Origin: Synaphobranchus kaupii
Taxonomy: Eukaryota; Chordata; Actinopteri; Anguilliformes; Synaphobranchidae
Assembly: GCA_029718625.1 (NCBI GenBank)
Contig: JAINUF010000027.1
Location: 1,968,676-2,032,675 of the forward strand
Length of the DNA stretch: 64,000 nucleotides
Direction of reading: 5' to 3'
Part shown: positions 37,917-50,401 of the stretch, piece by piece
Layout of the letters: each line of letters opens with the position of its first letter
How positions within the stretch are numbered: position 1 is the stretch's first letter
Notes under the pieces: generated by a model
Told to the model about the DNA's origin: nothing
What the model saw: the letters and a program-made list of their open reading frames with translations, nothing else
Database searches by the model: none
Made by a program: the position numbers and the translations under genes

Positions 37917-38679
37917 CATTTAGCAGACGCTTTTATCCAAAGCGACGTACAGTAAGTGCATACAGAGAAATCATCAAGATCACTACAGAACAGACAAAGC
38001 ACATCCTTCCCATAATGTAGCAGCTATCCCTAGCAATGACCGTCGACTGTAGTTCACAGTAAGCTCTGGGCAAATCAGCAACACCACACTTCCATTCCAA
38101 ATACTATTATAAACAATAATAAACAGACAGGAAAACACAGCAGCACCAGTGCCACAGCTCAGAACAGCACCAGCACCAGTGCCACAGCTCAGGACAGCAC
38201 CAGCAGAGGCACCAGCAGTGCCACAGCTCAGAACAGCACCAGCAGAGGCACCAGCACCAGTGCCACAGCTCAGAACAGCACCAGCAGAGGCACCAGCAGT
38301 GCCACAGCTCAGAACAGCACCAGCAAAGGGACCAGCAGTGCCACAGCTCAGAACGGCACCAGCACCAGTGCCACAGCTCAGAACAGCACCAGCAGAGGGA
38401 CTAGCAGTAGTGCCACAGCTCAGAACAGCACCAGCAGAGGCACCAGCAGTGCCACAGCTCAGAACAGCACCAGCAGAGGCACCAGCAGTGCCACAGCTCA
38501 GAAAAGCACCAGCAGAGGCACCAGCACCAGTGCCACAGCTCAGAACAGCACCAGCAGAGGCACCAGCAGTGCCACAGCTCAGAACAGCACCAGCACCTGT
38601 GCCACAGCTCAGAACAGCAGCAGCACCAGTGCCAGAGCTCAAAACAGCAGCATTACATTACATTACATTACATTACATT
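37917..38679. repeat. Unit 37, 763-bp class
   Basis: Unit 4 order. The spacer has C at 38040 (the mark of units following 1.5-kb units). The 39g monomer has AGCAAAGGGACC instead of AGCAGAGGGACC, a private change. Tail n=5. Confidence 0.93.
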
Positions 38680-39703
38680 CATTTAGCAGACGCTTTTATC
38701 CAAAGCGACGTACAGTAAGTGCATACAGAGAAATCATCAAGATCACTACAGAACAGACAAAGCACATCCTTCCCATAATGTAGCAGCTATCCCTAGCAAT
38801 GAACGTCGACTGTAGTTCACAGTAAGCTCTGGGCAAATCAGCAACACCACACTTCCATTCCAAATACTATTATAAACAATAATAAACAGACAGGAAAACA
38901 CAGCAGCACCAGTGCCACAGCTCAGAACAGCACCAGCACCAGTGCCACAGCTCAGAACAGCACCAGCACCAGTGCCACAACTCAGGACAGCACCAGCAGA
39001 GGCACCAGCAGTGCCACAGCTCAGAACAGCACCAGCAGAGGCACCAGCAGTGCCACAGCTCAGAACAGCACCAGTGCCACAGCTCATAACAGCACCAGCA
39101 GAGGCACCAGCAGTGCCACAGCTCAGAACAGCACCAGCAGAGGCACCAGCAGTGCCACAGCTCAGAACAGCACCAGCAGAGGCACCAGCAGTGCCACAGC
39201 TCAGAAAAGCACCAGCAGAGGCACCAGCACCAGTGCCACAGCTCAGAACAGCACCAGCAGAGGCACCAGCAGTGCCACAGCTCAGAACAGCACCAGCAGA
39301 GGCACCAGCAGTGCCACAGCTCAGAACAGCACCAGCAGAGGGACCAGCAGTGCCACAGCTCAGAACGGCACCAGCACCAGTGCCACAGCTCAGAACAGCA
39401 CCAGCAGAGGGACTAGCAGTAGTGCCACAGCTCAGAACAGCACCAGCAGAGGCACCAGCAGTGCCACAGCTCAGAACAGCACCAGCAGAGGCACCAGCAG
39501 TGCCACAGCTCAGAAAAGCACCAGCAGAGGCACCAGCACCAGTGCCACAGCTCAGAACAGCACCAGCAGAGGCACCAGCAGAGGCACCAGCAGTGCCACA
39601 GCTCAGAACAGCACCAGCACCTGTGCCACAGCTCAGAACAGCAGCAGCACCAGTGCCAGAGCTCAAAACAGCAGCATTACATTACATTACATTACATTAC
39701 ATT
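38680..39703. repeat. Unit 38, 1,024-bp unit
   Basis: Array order 30 30 39 39 24 39i 39 39 42k 39 39 39g 30 42v 39 39 42k 51 30 30 (20 monomers). The 51-bp monomer near 39550-39600 duplicates the 12-bp AGAGGCACCAGC part and is the only one I saw. Tail n=5. Confidence 0.92.
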
Positions 39704-40656
39704 CATTTAGCAGACGCTTTTATCCAAAGCGACGTACAGTAAGTGCATACAGAGAAATCATCAAGATCACTACAGAACAGACAAAGCACATCCTTCCCAT
39801 AATGTAGCAGCTATCCCTAGCAATGAACGTCGACTGTAGTTCACAGTAAGCTCTGGGCAAATCAGCAACACCACACTTCCATTCCAAATACTATTATAAA
39901 CAATAATAAACAGACAGGAAAACACAGCAGCACCAGTGCCACAGCTCAGAACAGCACCAGCACCAGTGCCACAGCTCAGAACAGCACCAGCACCAGTGCC
40001 ACAACTCAGGACAGCACCAGCAGAGGCACCAGCAGTGCCACAGCTCAGAACAGCACCAGCAGAGGCACCAGCAGTGCCACAGCTCAGAACAGCACCAGTG
40101 CCACAGCTCATAACAGCACCAGCAGAGGCACCAGCAGTGCCACAGCTCAGAACGGCACCAGCACCAGTGCCACAGCTCAGAACAGCACCAGCAGAGGCAC
40201 CAGCAGTGCCACAGCTCAGAACAGCACCAGCAGAGGCACCAGCACCAGTGCCACAGCTCAGAACAGCACCAGCAGAGGCACCAGCAGTGCCACAGCTCAG
40301 AACAGCACCAGCAGAGGGACCAGCAGTGCCACAGCTCAGAACGGCACCAGCACCAGTGCCACAGCTCAGAACAGCACCAGCAGAGGGACTAGCAGTAGTG
40401 CCACAGCTCAGAACAGCACCAGCAGAGGCACCAGCAGTGCCACAGCTCAGAACAGCACCAGCAGAGGCACCAGCAGTGCCACAGCTCAGAAAAGCACCAG
40501 CAGAGGCACCAGCACCAGTGCCACAGCTCAGAACAGCACCAGCAGAGGCACCAGCAGTGCCACAGCTCAGAACAGCACCAGCACCTGTGCCACAGCTCAG
40601 AACAGCAGCAGCACCAGTGCCAGAGCTCAAAACATTACATTACATTACATTACATT
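39704..40656. repeat. Unit 39, 953-bp unit
   Basis: Array order 30 30 39 39 24 39i 30 39 42 39 39g 30 42v 39 39 42k 39 30 30 (19 monomers), a 1,014-like start joined to a 763-like end. The junction to the next spacer is irregular: CTCAAAACATTACATT lacks the usual AGCAGC, and tail n=4. Confidence 0.92.
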
Positions 40657-41739
40657 CATTTAGCAGACGCTTTTATCCAAAGCGACGTACAGTAAGTGCA
40701 TACAGAGAAATCATCAAGATCACTACAGAACAGACAAAGCACATCCTTCCCATAATGTAGCAGCTATCCCTAGCAATGAACGTCGACTGTAGTTCACAGT
40801 AAGCTCTGGGCAAATCAGCAACACCACACTTCCATTCCAAATACTATTATAAACAATAATAAACAGACAGGAAAACACAGCAGCACCAGTGCCACAGCTC
40901 AGAACAGCACCAGCACCAGTGCCACAGCTCAGAACAGCACCAGCACCAGTGCCACAACTCAGGACAGCACCAGCAGAGGCACCAGCAGTGCCACAGCTCA
41001 GAACAGCACCAGCAGAGGCACCAGCAGTGCCACAGCTCAGAACAGCACCAGTGCCACAGCTCATAACAGCACCAACAGAGGCACCAGCAGTGCCACAGCT
41101 CAGAACGGCACCAGCACCAGTGCCACAGCTCAGAACAGCACCAGCAGAGGCACCAGCAGTGCCACAGCTCAGAACGGCACCAGCACCAGTGCCACAGCTC
41201 AGAACAGCACCAGCAGAGGGACCAGCAGTGCCACAGCTCAGAACGGCACCAGCACCAGTGCCACAGCTCAGAACAGCACCAGCAGAGGGACCAGCAGTAG
41301 TGCCACAGCTCAGAACAGCACCAGCAGAGGCACCAGCAGTGCCACAGCTCAGAACAGCACCAGCAGAGGCACCAGCACCAGTGCCACAGCTCAGAACAGC
41401 ACCAGCAGAGGCACCAGCAGTGCCACAGCTCAGAACGGCACCAGCACCAGTGCCACAGCTCAGAACAGCACCAGCAGAGGCACCAGCAGTGCCACAGCTC
41501 AGAACAGCACCAGCACCAGTGCCACAGCTCAGAACAGCACCAGCAGAGGCACCAGCAGTGCCACAGCTCAGAACAGCACCAGCAGAGGCACCAGCACCAG
41601 TGCCACAGCTCAGAACAGCACCAGCAGAGGCACCAGCAGTGCCACAGCTCAGAACAGCACCAGCACCTGTGCCACAGCTCAGAACAGCAGCAGCACCAGT
41701 GCCAGAGCTCAAAACAGCAGCATTACATTACATTACATT
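40657..41739. repeat. Unit 40, 1,083-bp class
   Basis: Same order as unit 8, with the CACCAACAGAGG mark, although it does not follow a cassette unit. With the irregular end of unit 39, this points to a recombination joint at the 39/40 boundary. Tail n=3. Confidence 0.93.
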
Positions 41740-43255
41740 CATTTAGCAGACGCTTTTATCCAAAGCGACGTACAGTAAGTGCATACAGAGAAATCATCAA
41801 GATCACTACAGAACAGACAAAGCACATCCTTCCCATAATGTAGCAGCTATCCCTAGCAATGAACGTCGACTGTAGTTCACAGTAAGCTCTGGGCAAATCA
41901 GCAACACCACACTTCCATTCCAAATACTATTATAAACAATAATAAACAGACAGGAAAACACAGCAGCACCAGTGCCACAGCTCAGAACAGCACCAGCACC
42001 AGTGCCACAACTCAGGACAGCACCAGCAGAGGCACCAGCAGTGCCACAGCTCAGAACAGCACCAGCAGAGGCACCAGCAGTGCCACAGCTCAGAACAGCA
42101 CCAGTGCCACAGCTCATAACAGCACCAGCAGAGGCACCAGCAGTGCCACAGCTCAGAACGGCACCAGCACCAGTGCCACAGCTCAGAACAGCACCAGCAG
42201 AGGCACCAGCAGTGCCACAGCTCAGAACAGCACCAGCACCAGTGCCACAGCTCAGAACAGCACCAGCAGAGGGACCAGCAGTGCCACAGCTCAGAACGGC
42301 ACCAGCACCAGTGCCACAGCTCAGAACAGCACCAGCAGAGGGACCAGCAGTAGTGCCACAGCTCAGAACAGCACCAGCAGAGGCACCAGCAGTGCCACAG
42401 CTCAGAACAGCACCAGCAGAGGCACCAGCAGTGCCACAGCTCAGAACAGCACCAGCAGAGGCACCAGCAGTGCCACAGCTCAGAACAGCACCAGTGCCAC
42501 AGCTCATAACAGCACCAGCAGAGGCACCAGCAGTGCCACAGCTCAGAACGGCACCAGCACCAGTGCCACAGCTCAGAACAGCACCAGCAGAGGCACCAGC
42601 AGTGCCACAGCTCAGAACAGCACCAGCACCAGTGCCACAGCTCAGAACAGCACCAGCAGAGGGACCAGCAGTGCCACAGCTCAGAACAGCACCAGTGCCA
42701 CAGCTCATAACAGCACCAGCAGAGGCACCAGCAGTGCCACAGCTCAGAACGGCACCAGCACCAGTGCCACAGCTCAGAACAGCACCAGCAGAGGCACCAG
42801 CAGTGCCACAGCTCAGAACAGCACCAGCACCAGTGCCACAGCTCAGAACAGCACCAGCAGAGGGACCAGCAGTGCCACAGCTCAGAACGGCACCAGCACC
42901 AGTGCCACAGCTCAGAACAGCACCAGCAGAGGGACCAGCAGTAGTGCCACAGCTCAGAACAGCACCAGCAGAGGCACCAGCAGTGCCACAGCTCAGAACA
43001 GCACCAGCAGAGGCACCAGCAGTGCCACAGCTCAGAACAGCACCAGCAGAGGCACCAGCACCAGTGCCACAGCTCAGAACAGCACCAGCAGAGGCACCAG
43101 CACCAGTGCCACAGCTCAGAACAGCACCAGCAGAGGCACCAGCAGTGCCACAGCTCAGAACACCACCAGCACCTGTGCCACAGCTCAGAACAGCAGCAGC
43201 ACCAGTGCCAGAGCTCAAAACAGCAGCATTACATTACATTACATTACATTACATT
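41740..43255. repeat. Unit 41, ~1.5-kb class, 1,516 bp
   Basis: Same 35-monomer order as unit 36 without its two private changes. Tail n=5. Confidence 0.93.
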
Positions 43256-44018
43256 CATTTAGCAGACGCTTTTATCCAAAGCGACGTACAGTAAGTGCAT
43301 ACAGAGAAATCATCAAGATCACTACAGAACAGACAAAGCACATCCTTCCCATAATGTAGCAGCTATCCCTAGCAATGACCGTCGACTGTAGTTCACAGTA
43401 AGCTCTGGGCAAATCAGCAACACCACACTTCCATTCCAAATACTATTATAAACAATAATAAACAGACAGGAAAACACAGCAGCACCAGTGCCACAGCTCA
43501 GAACAGCACCAGCACCAGTGCCACAGCTCAGGACAGCACCAGCAGAGGCACCAGCAGTGCCACAGCTCAGAACAGCACCAGCAGAGGCACCAGCACCAGT
43601 GCCACAGCTCAGAACAGCACCAGCAGAGGCACCAGCAGTGCCACAGCTCAGAACAGCACCAGCAGAGGGACCAGCAGTGCCACAGCTCAGAACGGCACCA
43701 GCACCAGTGCCACAGCTCAGAACAGCACCAGCAGAGGGACTAGCAGTAGTGCCACAGCTCAGAACAGCACCAGCAGAGGCACCAGCAGTGCCACAGCTCA
43801 GAACAGCACCAGCAGAGGCACCAGCAGTGCCACAGCTCAGAAAAGCACCAGCAGAGGCACCAGCACCAGTGCCACAGCTCAGAACAGCACCAGCAGAGGC
43901 ACCAGCAGTGCCACAGCTCAGAACAGCACCAGCACCTGTGCCACAGCTCAGAACAGCAGCAGCACCAGTGCCAGAGCTCAAAACAGCAGCATTACATTAC
44001 ATTACATTACATTACATT
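43256..44018. repeat. Unit 42, 763-bp class
   Basis: Unit 4 order; spacer mark C at 43379. Tail n=5. Confidence 0.93.
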
Positions 44019-44762
44019 CATTTAGCAGACGCTTTTATCCAAAGCGACGTACAGTAAGTGCATACAGAGAAATCATCAAGATCACTACAGAACAGACAAA
44101 GCACATCCTTCCCATAATGTAGCAGCTATCCCTAGCAATGAACGTCGACTGTAGTTCACAGTAAGCTCTGGGCAAATCAGCAACACCACACTTCCATTCC
44201 AAATACTATTATAAACAATAATAAACAGACAGGAAAACACAGCAGCACCAGTGCCACAGCTCAGAACAGCACCAGCACCAGTGCCACAACTCAGGACAGC
44301 ACCAGCAGAGGGACCAGCAGTAGTGCCACAGCTCAGAACAGCACCAGCAGAGGCACCAGCAGTGCCACAGCTCAGAACAGCACCAGCAGAGGCACCAGCA
44401 CCAGTGCCACAGCTCAGAACAGCACCAGCAGAGGCACCAGCAGTGCCACAGCTCAGAACGGCACCAGCACCAGTGCCACAGCTCAGAACAGCACCAGCAG
44501 AGGCACCAGCAGTGCCACAGCTCAGAACAGCACCAGCACCAGTGCCACAGCTCAGAACAGCACCAGCAGAGGCACCAGCAGTGCCACAGCTCAGAACAGC
44601 ACCAGCAGAGGCACCAGCACCAGTGCCACAGCTCAGAACAGCACCAGCAGAGGCACCAGCAGTGCCACAGCTCAGAACAGCACCAGCACCTGTGCCACAG
44701 CTCAGAACAGCAGCAGCACCAGTGCCAGAGCTCAAAACAGCAGCATTACATTACATTACATT
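44019..44762. repeat. Unit 43, 744-bp deletion form
   Basis: Array order 30 42v 39 42 39 30 39 30 39 42 39 30 30 (13 monomers). This is the 1,014-bp class less 270 bp. The second monomer is a hybrid: its head has CACAACTCAGGAC, normal for the third monomer, and its tail is that of the 42v monomer. That places the joint inside a monomer near 44285-44320. Tail n=3. Confidence 0.93.
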
Positions 44763-46278
44763 CATTTAGCAGACGCTTTTATCCAAAGCGACGTACAGTA
44801 AGTGCATACAGAGAAATCATCAAGATCACTACAGAACAGACAAAGCACATCCTTCCCATAATGTAGCAGCTATCCCTAGCAATGAACGTCGACTGTAGTT
44901 CACAGTAAGCTCTGGGCAAATCAGCAACACCACACTTCCATTCCAAATACTATTATAAACAATAATAAACAGACAGGAAAACACAGCAGCACCAGTGCCA
45001 CAGCTCAGAACAGCACCAGCACCAGTGCCACAACTCAGGACAGCACCAGCAGAGGCACCAGCAGTGCCACAGCTCAGAACAGCACCAGCAGAGGCACCAG
45101 CAGTGCCACAGCTCAGAACAGCACCAGTGCCACAGCTCATAACAGCACCAGCAGAGGCACCAGCAGTGCCACAGCTCAGAACGGCACCAGCACCAGTGCC
45201 ACAGCTCAGAACAGCACCAGCAGAGGCACCAGCAGTGCCACAGCTCAGAACAGCACCAGCACCAGTGCCACAGCTCAGAACAGCACCAGCAGAGGGACCA
45301 GCAGTGCCACAGCTCAGAACGGCACCAGCACCAGTGCCACAGCTCAGAACAGCACCAGCAGAGGGACCAGCAGTAGTGCCACAGCTCAGAACAGCACCAG
45401 CAGAGGCACCAGCAGTGCCACAGCTCAGAACAGCACCAGCAGAGGCACCAGCAGTGCCACAGCTCAGAACAGCACCAGCAGAGGCACCAGCAGTGCCACA
45501 GCTCAGAACAGCACCAGTGCCACAGCTCATAACAGCACCAGCAGAGGCACCAGCAGTGCCACAGCTCAGAACGGCACCAGCACCAGTGCCACAGCTCAGA
45601 ACAGCACCAGCAGAGGCACCAGCAGTGCCACAGCTCAGAACAGCACCAGCACCAGTGCCACAGCTCAGAACAGCACCAGCAGAGGGACCAGCAGTGCCAC
45701 AGCTCAGAACAGCACCAGTGCCACAGCTCATAACAGCACCAGCAGAGGCACCAGCAGTGCCACAGCTCAGAACGGCACCAGCACCAGTGCCACAGCTCAG
45801 AACAGCACCAGCAGAGGCACCAGCAGTGCCACAGCTCAGAACAGCACCAGCACCAGTGCCACAGCTCAGAACAGCACCAGCAGAGGGACCAGCAGTGCCA
45901 CAGCTCAGAACGGCACCAGCACCAGTGCCACAGCTCAGAACAGCACCAGCAGAGGGACCAGCAGTAGTGCCACAGCTCAGAACAGCACCAGCAGAGGCAC
46001 CAGCAGTGCCACAGCTCAGAACAGCACCAGCAGAGGCACCAGCAGTGCCACAGCTCAGAACAGCACCAGCAGAGGCACCAGCACCAGTGCCACAGCTCAG
46101 AACAGCACCAGCAGAGGCACCAGCACCAGTGCCACAGCTCAGAACAGCACCAGCAGAGGCACCAGCAGTGCCACAGCTCAGAACACCACCAGCACCTGTG
46201 CCACAGCTCAGAACAGCAGCAGCACCAGTGCCAGAGCTCAAAACAGCAGCATTACATTATATTACATTACATTACATT
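44763..46278. repeat. Unit 44, ~1.5-kb class, 1,516 bp
   Basis: Same order as unit 41. The tail has n=5 but one copy reads ATTATATTAC, a private change near 46260. Confidence 0.93.
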
Positions 46279-46999
46279 CATTTAGCAGACGCTTTTATCC
46301 AAAGCGACGTACAGTAAGTGCATACAGAGAAATCATCAAGATCACTACAGAACAGACAAAGCACATCCTTCCCATAATGTAGCAGCTATCCCTAGCAATG
46401 ACCGTCGACTGTAGTTCACAGTAAGCTCTGGGCAAATCAGCAACACCACACTTCCATTCCAAATACTATTATAAACAATAATAAACAGACAGGAAAACAC
46501 AGCAGCACCAGTGCCACAGCTCAGAACAGCACCAGCACCAGTGCCACAGCTCAGGACAGCACCAGCAGAGGCACCAGCAGTGCCACAGCTCAGAACAGCA
46601 CCAGCAGAGGCACCAGCAGTGCCACAGCTCAGAACAGCACCAGCAGAGGGACCAGCAGTGCCACAGCTCAGAACGGCACCAGCACCAGTGCCACAGCTCA
46701 GAACAGCACCAGCAGAGGGACTAGCAGTAGTGCCACAGCTCAGAACAGCACCAGCAGAGGCACCAGCAGTGCCACAGCTCAGAACAGCACCAGCAGAGGC
46801 ACCAGCAGTGCCACAGCTCAGAAAAGCACCAGCAGAGGCACCAGCACCAGTGCCACAGCTCAGAACAGCACCAGCAGAGGCACCAGCAGTGCCACAGCTC
46901 AGAACAGCACCAGCACCTGTGCCACAGCTCAGAACAGCAGCAGCACCAGTGCCAGAGCTCAAAACAGCAGCATTACATTACATTACATTACATTACATT
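46279..46999. repeat. Unit 45, 721-bp form
   Basis: Order 30 39 39 39g 30 42v 39 39 42k 39 30 30 (12 monomers): the 763-bp class less one 42-bp length. Spacer mark C at 46402. Tail n=5. Confidence 0.93.
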
Positions 47000-48515
47000 C
47001 ATTTAGCAGACGCTTTTATCCAAAGCGACGTACAGTAAGTGCATACAGAGAAATCATCAAGATCACTACAGAACAGACAAAGCACATCCTTCCCATAATG
47101 TAGCAGCTATCCCTAGCAATGAACGTCGACTGTAGTTCACAGTAAGCTCTGGGCAAATCAGCAACACCACACTTCCATTCCAAATACTATTATAAACAAT
47201 AATAAACAGACAGGAAAACACAGCAGCACCAGTGCCACAGCTCAGAACAGCACCAGCACCAGTGCCACAACTCAGGACAGCACCAGCAGAGGCACCAGCA
47301 GTGCCACAGCTCAGAACAGCACCAGCAGAGGCACCAGCAGTGCCACAGCTCAGAACAGCACCAGTGCCACAGCTCATAACAGCACCAGCAGAGGCACCAG
47401 CAGTGCCACAGCTCAGAACGGCACCAGCACCAGTGCCACAGCTCAGAACAGCACCAGCAGAGGCACCAGCAGTGCCACAGCTCAGAACAGCACCAGCACC
47501 AGTGCCACAGCTCAGAACAGCACCAGCAGAGGGACCAGCAGTGCCACAGCTCAGAACGGCACCAGCACCAGTGCCACAGCTCAGAACAGCACCAGCAGAG
47601 GGACCAGCAGTAGTGCCACAGCTCAGAACAGCACCAGCAGAGGCACCAGCAGTGCCACAGCTCAGAACAGCACCAGCAGAGGCACCAGCAGTGCCACAGC
47701 TCAGAACAGCACCAGCAGAGGCACCAGCAGTGCCACAGCTCAGAACAGCACCAGTGCCACAGCTCATAACAGCACCAGCAGAGGCACCAGCAGTGCCACA
47801 GCTCAGAACGGCACCAGCACCAGTGCCACAGCTCAGAACAGCACCAGCAGAGGCACCAGCAGTGCCACAGCTCAGAACAGCACCAGCACCAGTGCCACAG
47901 CTCAGAACAGCACCAGCAGAGGGACCAGCAGTGCCACAGCTCAGAACAGCACCAGTGCCACAGCTCATAACAGCACCAGCAGAGGCACCAGCAGTGCCAC
48001 AGCTCAGAACGGCACCAGCACCAGTGCCACAGCTCAGAACAGCACCAGCAGAGGCACCAGCAGTGCCACAGCTCAGAACAGCACCAGCACCAGTGCCACA
48101 GCTCAGAACAGCACCAGCAGAGGGACCAGCAGTGCCACAGCTCAGAACGGCACCAGCACCAGTGCCACAGCTCAGAACAGCACCAGCAGAGGGACCAGCA
48201 GTAGTGCCACAGCTCAGAACAGCACCAGCAGAGGCACCAGCAGTGCCACAGCTCAGAACAGCACCAGCAGAGGCACCAGCAGTGCCACAGCTCAGAACAG
48301 CACCAGCAGAGGCACCAGCACCAGTGCCACAGCTCAGAACAGCACCAGCAGAGGCACCAGCACCAGTGCCACAGCTCAGAACAGCACCAGCAGAGGCACC
48401 AGCAGTGCCACAGCTCAGAACACCACCAGCACCTGTGCCACAGCTCAGAACAGCAGCAGCACCAGTGCCAGAGCTCAAAACAGCAGCATTACATTACATT
48501 ACATTACATTACATT
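47000..48515. repeat. Unit 46, ~1.5-kb class, 1,516 bp
   Basis: Same order as unit 41. It stands two units after unit 44 with only the 721-bp unit between, the densest occurrence of this class. Tail n=5. Confidence 0.93.
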
Positions 48516-49278
48516 CATTTAGCAGACACTTTTATCCAAAGCGACGTACAGTAAGTGCATACAGAGAAATCATCAAGATCACTACAGAACAGACAAAGCA
48601 CATCCTTCCCATAATGTAGCAGCTATCCCTAGCAATGACCGTTGACTGTAGTTCACAGTAAGCTCTGGGCAAATCAGCAACACCACACTTCCATTCCAAA
48701 TACTATTATAAACAATAATAAACAGACAGGAAAACACAGCAGCACCAGTGCCACAGCTCAGAACAGCACCAGCACCAGTGCCACAGCTCAGGACAGCACC
48801 AGCAGAGGCACCAGCAGTGCCACAGCTCAGAACAGCACCAGCAGAGGCACCAGCACCAGTGCCACAGCTCAGAACAGCACCAGCAGAGGCACCAGCAGTG
48901 CCACAGCTCAGAACAGCACCAGCAGAGGGACCAGCAGTGCCACAGCTCAGAACGGCACCAGCACCAGTGCCACAGCTCAGAACAGCACCAGCAGAGGGAC
49001 TAGCAGTAGTGCCACAGCTCAGAACAGCACCAGCAGAGGCACCAGCAGTGCCACAGCTCAGAACAGCACCAGCAGAGGCACCAGCAGTGCCACAGCTCAG
49101 AAAAGCACCAGCAGAGGCACCAGCACCAGTGCCACAGCTCAGAACAGCACCAGCAGAGGCACCAGCAGTGCCACAGCTCAGAACAGCACCAGCACCTGTG
49201 CCACAGCTCAGAACAGCAGCAGCACCAGTGCCAGAGCTCAAAACAGCAGCATTACATTACATTACATTACATTACATT
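48516..49278. repeat. Unit 47, 763-bp class
   Basis: Unit 4 order. The spacer carries three changes: A at 48538 in the fish-type motif, C at 48639 (shared mark) and T at 48643, which breaks GTCGAC. Its spacer is the most changed that I noticed. Tail n=5. Confidence 0.93.
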
Positions 49279-50401
49279 CATTTAGCAGACGCTTTTATCC
49301 AAAGCGACGTACAGTAAGTGCATACAGAGAAATCATCAAGATCACTACAGAACAGACAAAGCACATCCTTCCCATAATGTAGCAGCTATCCCTAGCAATG
49401 AACGTCGACTGTAGTTCACAGTAAGCTCTGGGCAAATCAGCAACACCACACTTCCATTCCAAATACTATTATAAACAATAATAAACAGACAGGAAAACAC
49501 AGCAGCACCAGTGCCACAGCTCAGAACAGCACCAGCACCAGTGCCACAGCTCAGAACAGCACCAGCACCAGTGCCACAACTCAGGACAGCACCAGCAGAG
49601 GCACCAGCAGTGCCACAGCTCAGAACAGCACCAGCAGAGGCACCAGCAGTGCCACAGCTCAGAACAGCACCAGTGCCACAGCTCATAACAGCACCAGCAG
49701 AGGCACCAGCAGTGCCACAGCTCAGAACAGCACCAGCAGAGGCACCAGCAGTGCCACAGCTCAGAACGGCACCAGCACCAGTGCCACAGCTCAGAACAGC
49801 ACCAGCAGAGGGACTAGCAGTAGTGCCACAGCTCAGAACAGCACCAGCAGAGGCACCAGCAGTGCCACAGCTCAGAACAGCACCAGCAGAGGCACCAGCA
49901 GTGCCACAGCTCAGAAAAGCACCAGCAGAGGCACCAGCACCAGTGCCACAGCTCAGAACAGCACCAGCAGAGGCACCAGCAGTGCCACAGCTCAGAACAG
50001 CACCAGCAGAGGCACCAGCAGTGCCACAGCTCAGAACAGCACCAGCAGAGGGACCAGCAGTGCCACAGCTCAGAACGGCACCAGCACCAGTGCCACAGCT
50101 CAGAACAGCACCAGCAGAGGGACTAGCAGTAGTGCCACAGCTCAGAACAGCACCAGCAGAGGCACCAGCAGTGCCACAGCTCAGAACAGCACCAGCAGAG
50201 GCACCAGCAGTGCCACAGCTCAGAAAAGCACCAGCAGAGGCACCAGCACCAGTGCCACAGCTCAGAACAGCACCAGCAGAGGCACCAGCAGTGCCACAGC
50301 TCAGAACAGCACCAGCACCTGTGCCACAGCTCAGAACAGCAGCAGCACCAGTGCCAGAGCTCAAAACAGCAGCATTACATTACATTACATTACATTACAT
50401 T
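49279..50401. repeat. Unit 48, 1,123-bp unit
   Basis: Array order 30 30 39 39 24 39i 39 30 42v 39 39 42k 39 39 39g 30 42v 39 39 42k 39 30 30 (23 monomers). Related to unit 38, with a repeated 30-42v-39-39-42k run. Its spacer has the usual A at offset 123, unlike units 42, 45 and 47. Tail n=5. Confidence 0.93.

Larger units (their letters stand above)
36396..49278. repeat. Zone of four ~1.5-kb units with paired short units
   Basis: Units 36, 41, 44 and 46 (1521, 1516, 1516, 1516 bp) share a 35-monomer order. Each is followed by a 763-class unit (37, 42, 45, 47) whose spacer carries an A-to-C change at spacer offset 123 (38040, 43379, 46402, 48639). I did not see this change in other spacers. 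The pair has therefore moved and multiplied together. Confidence 0.9.
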
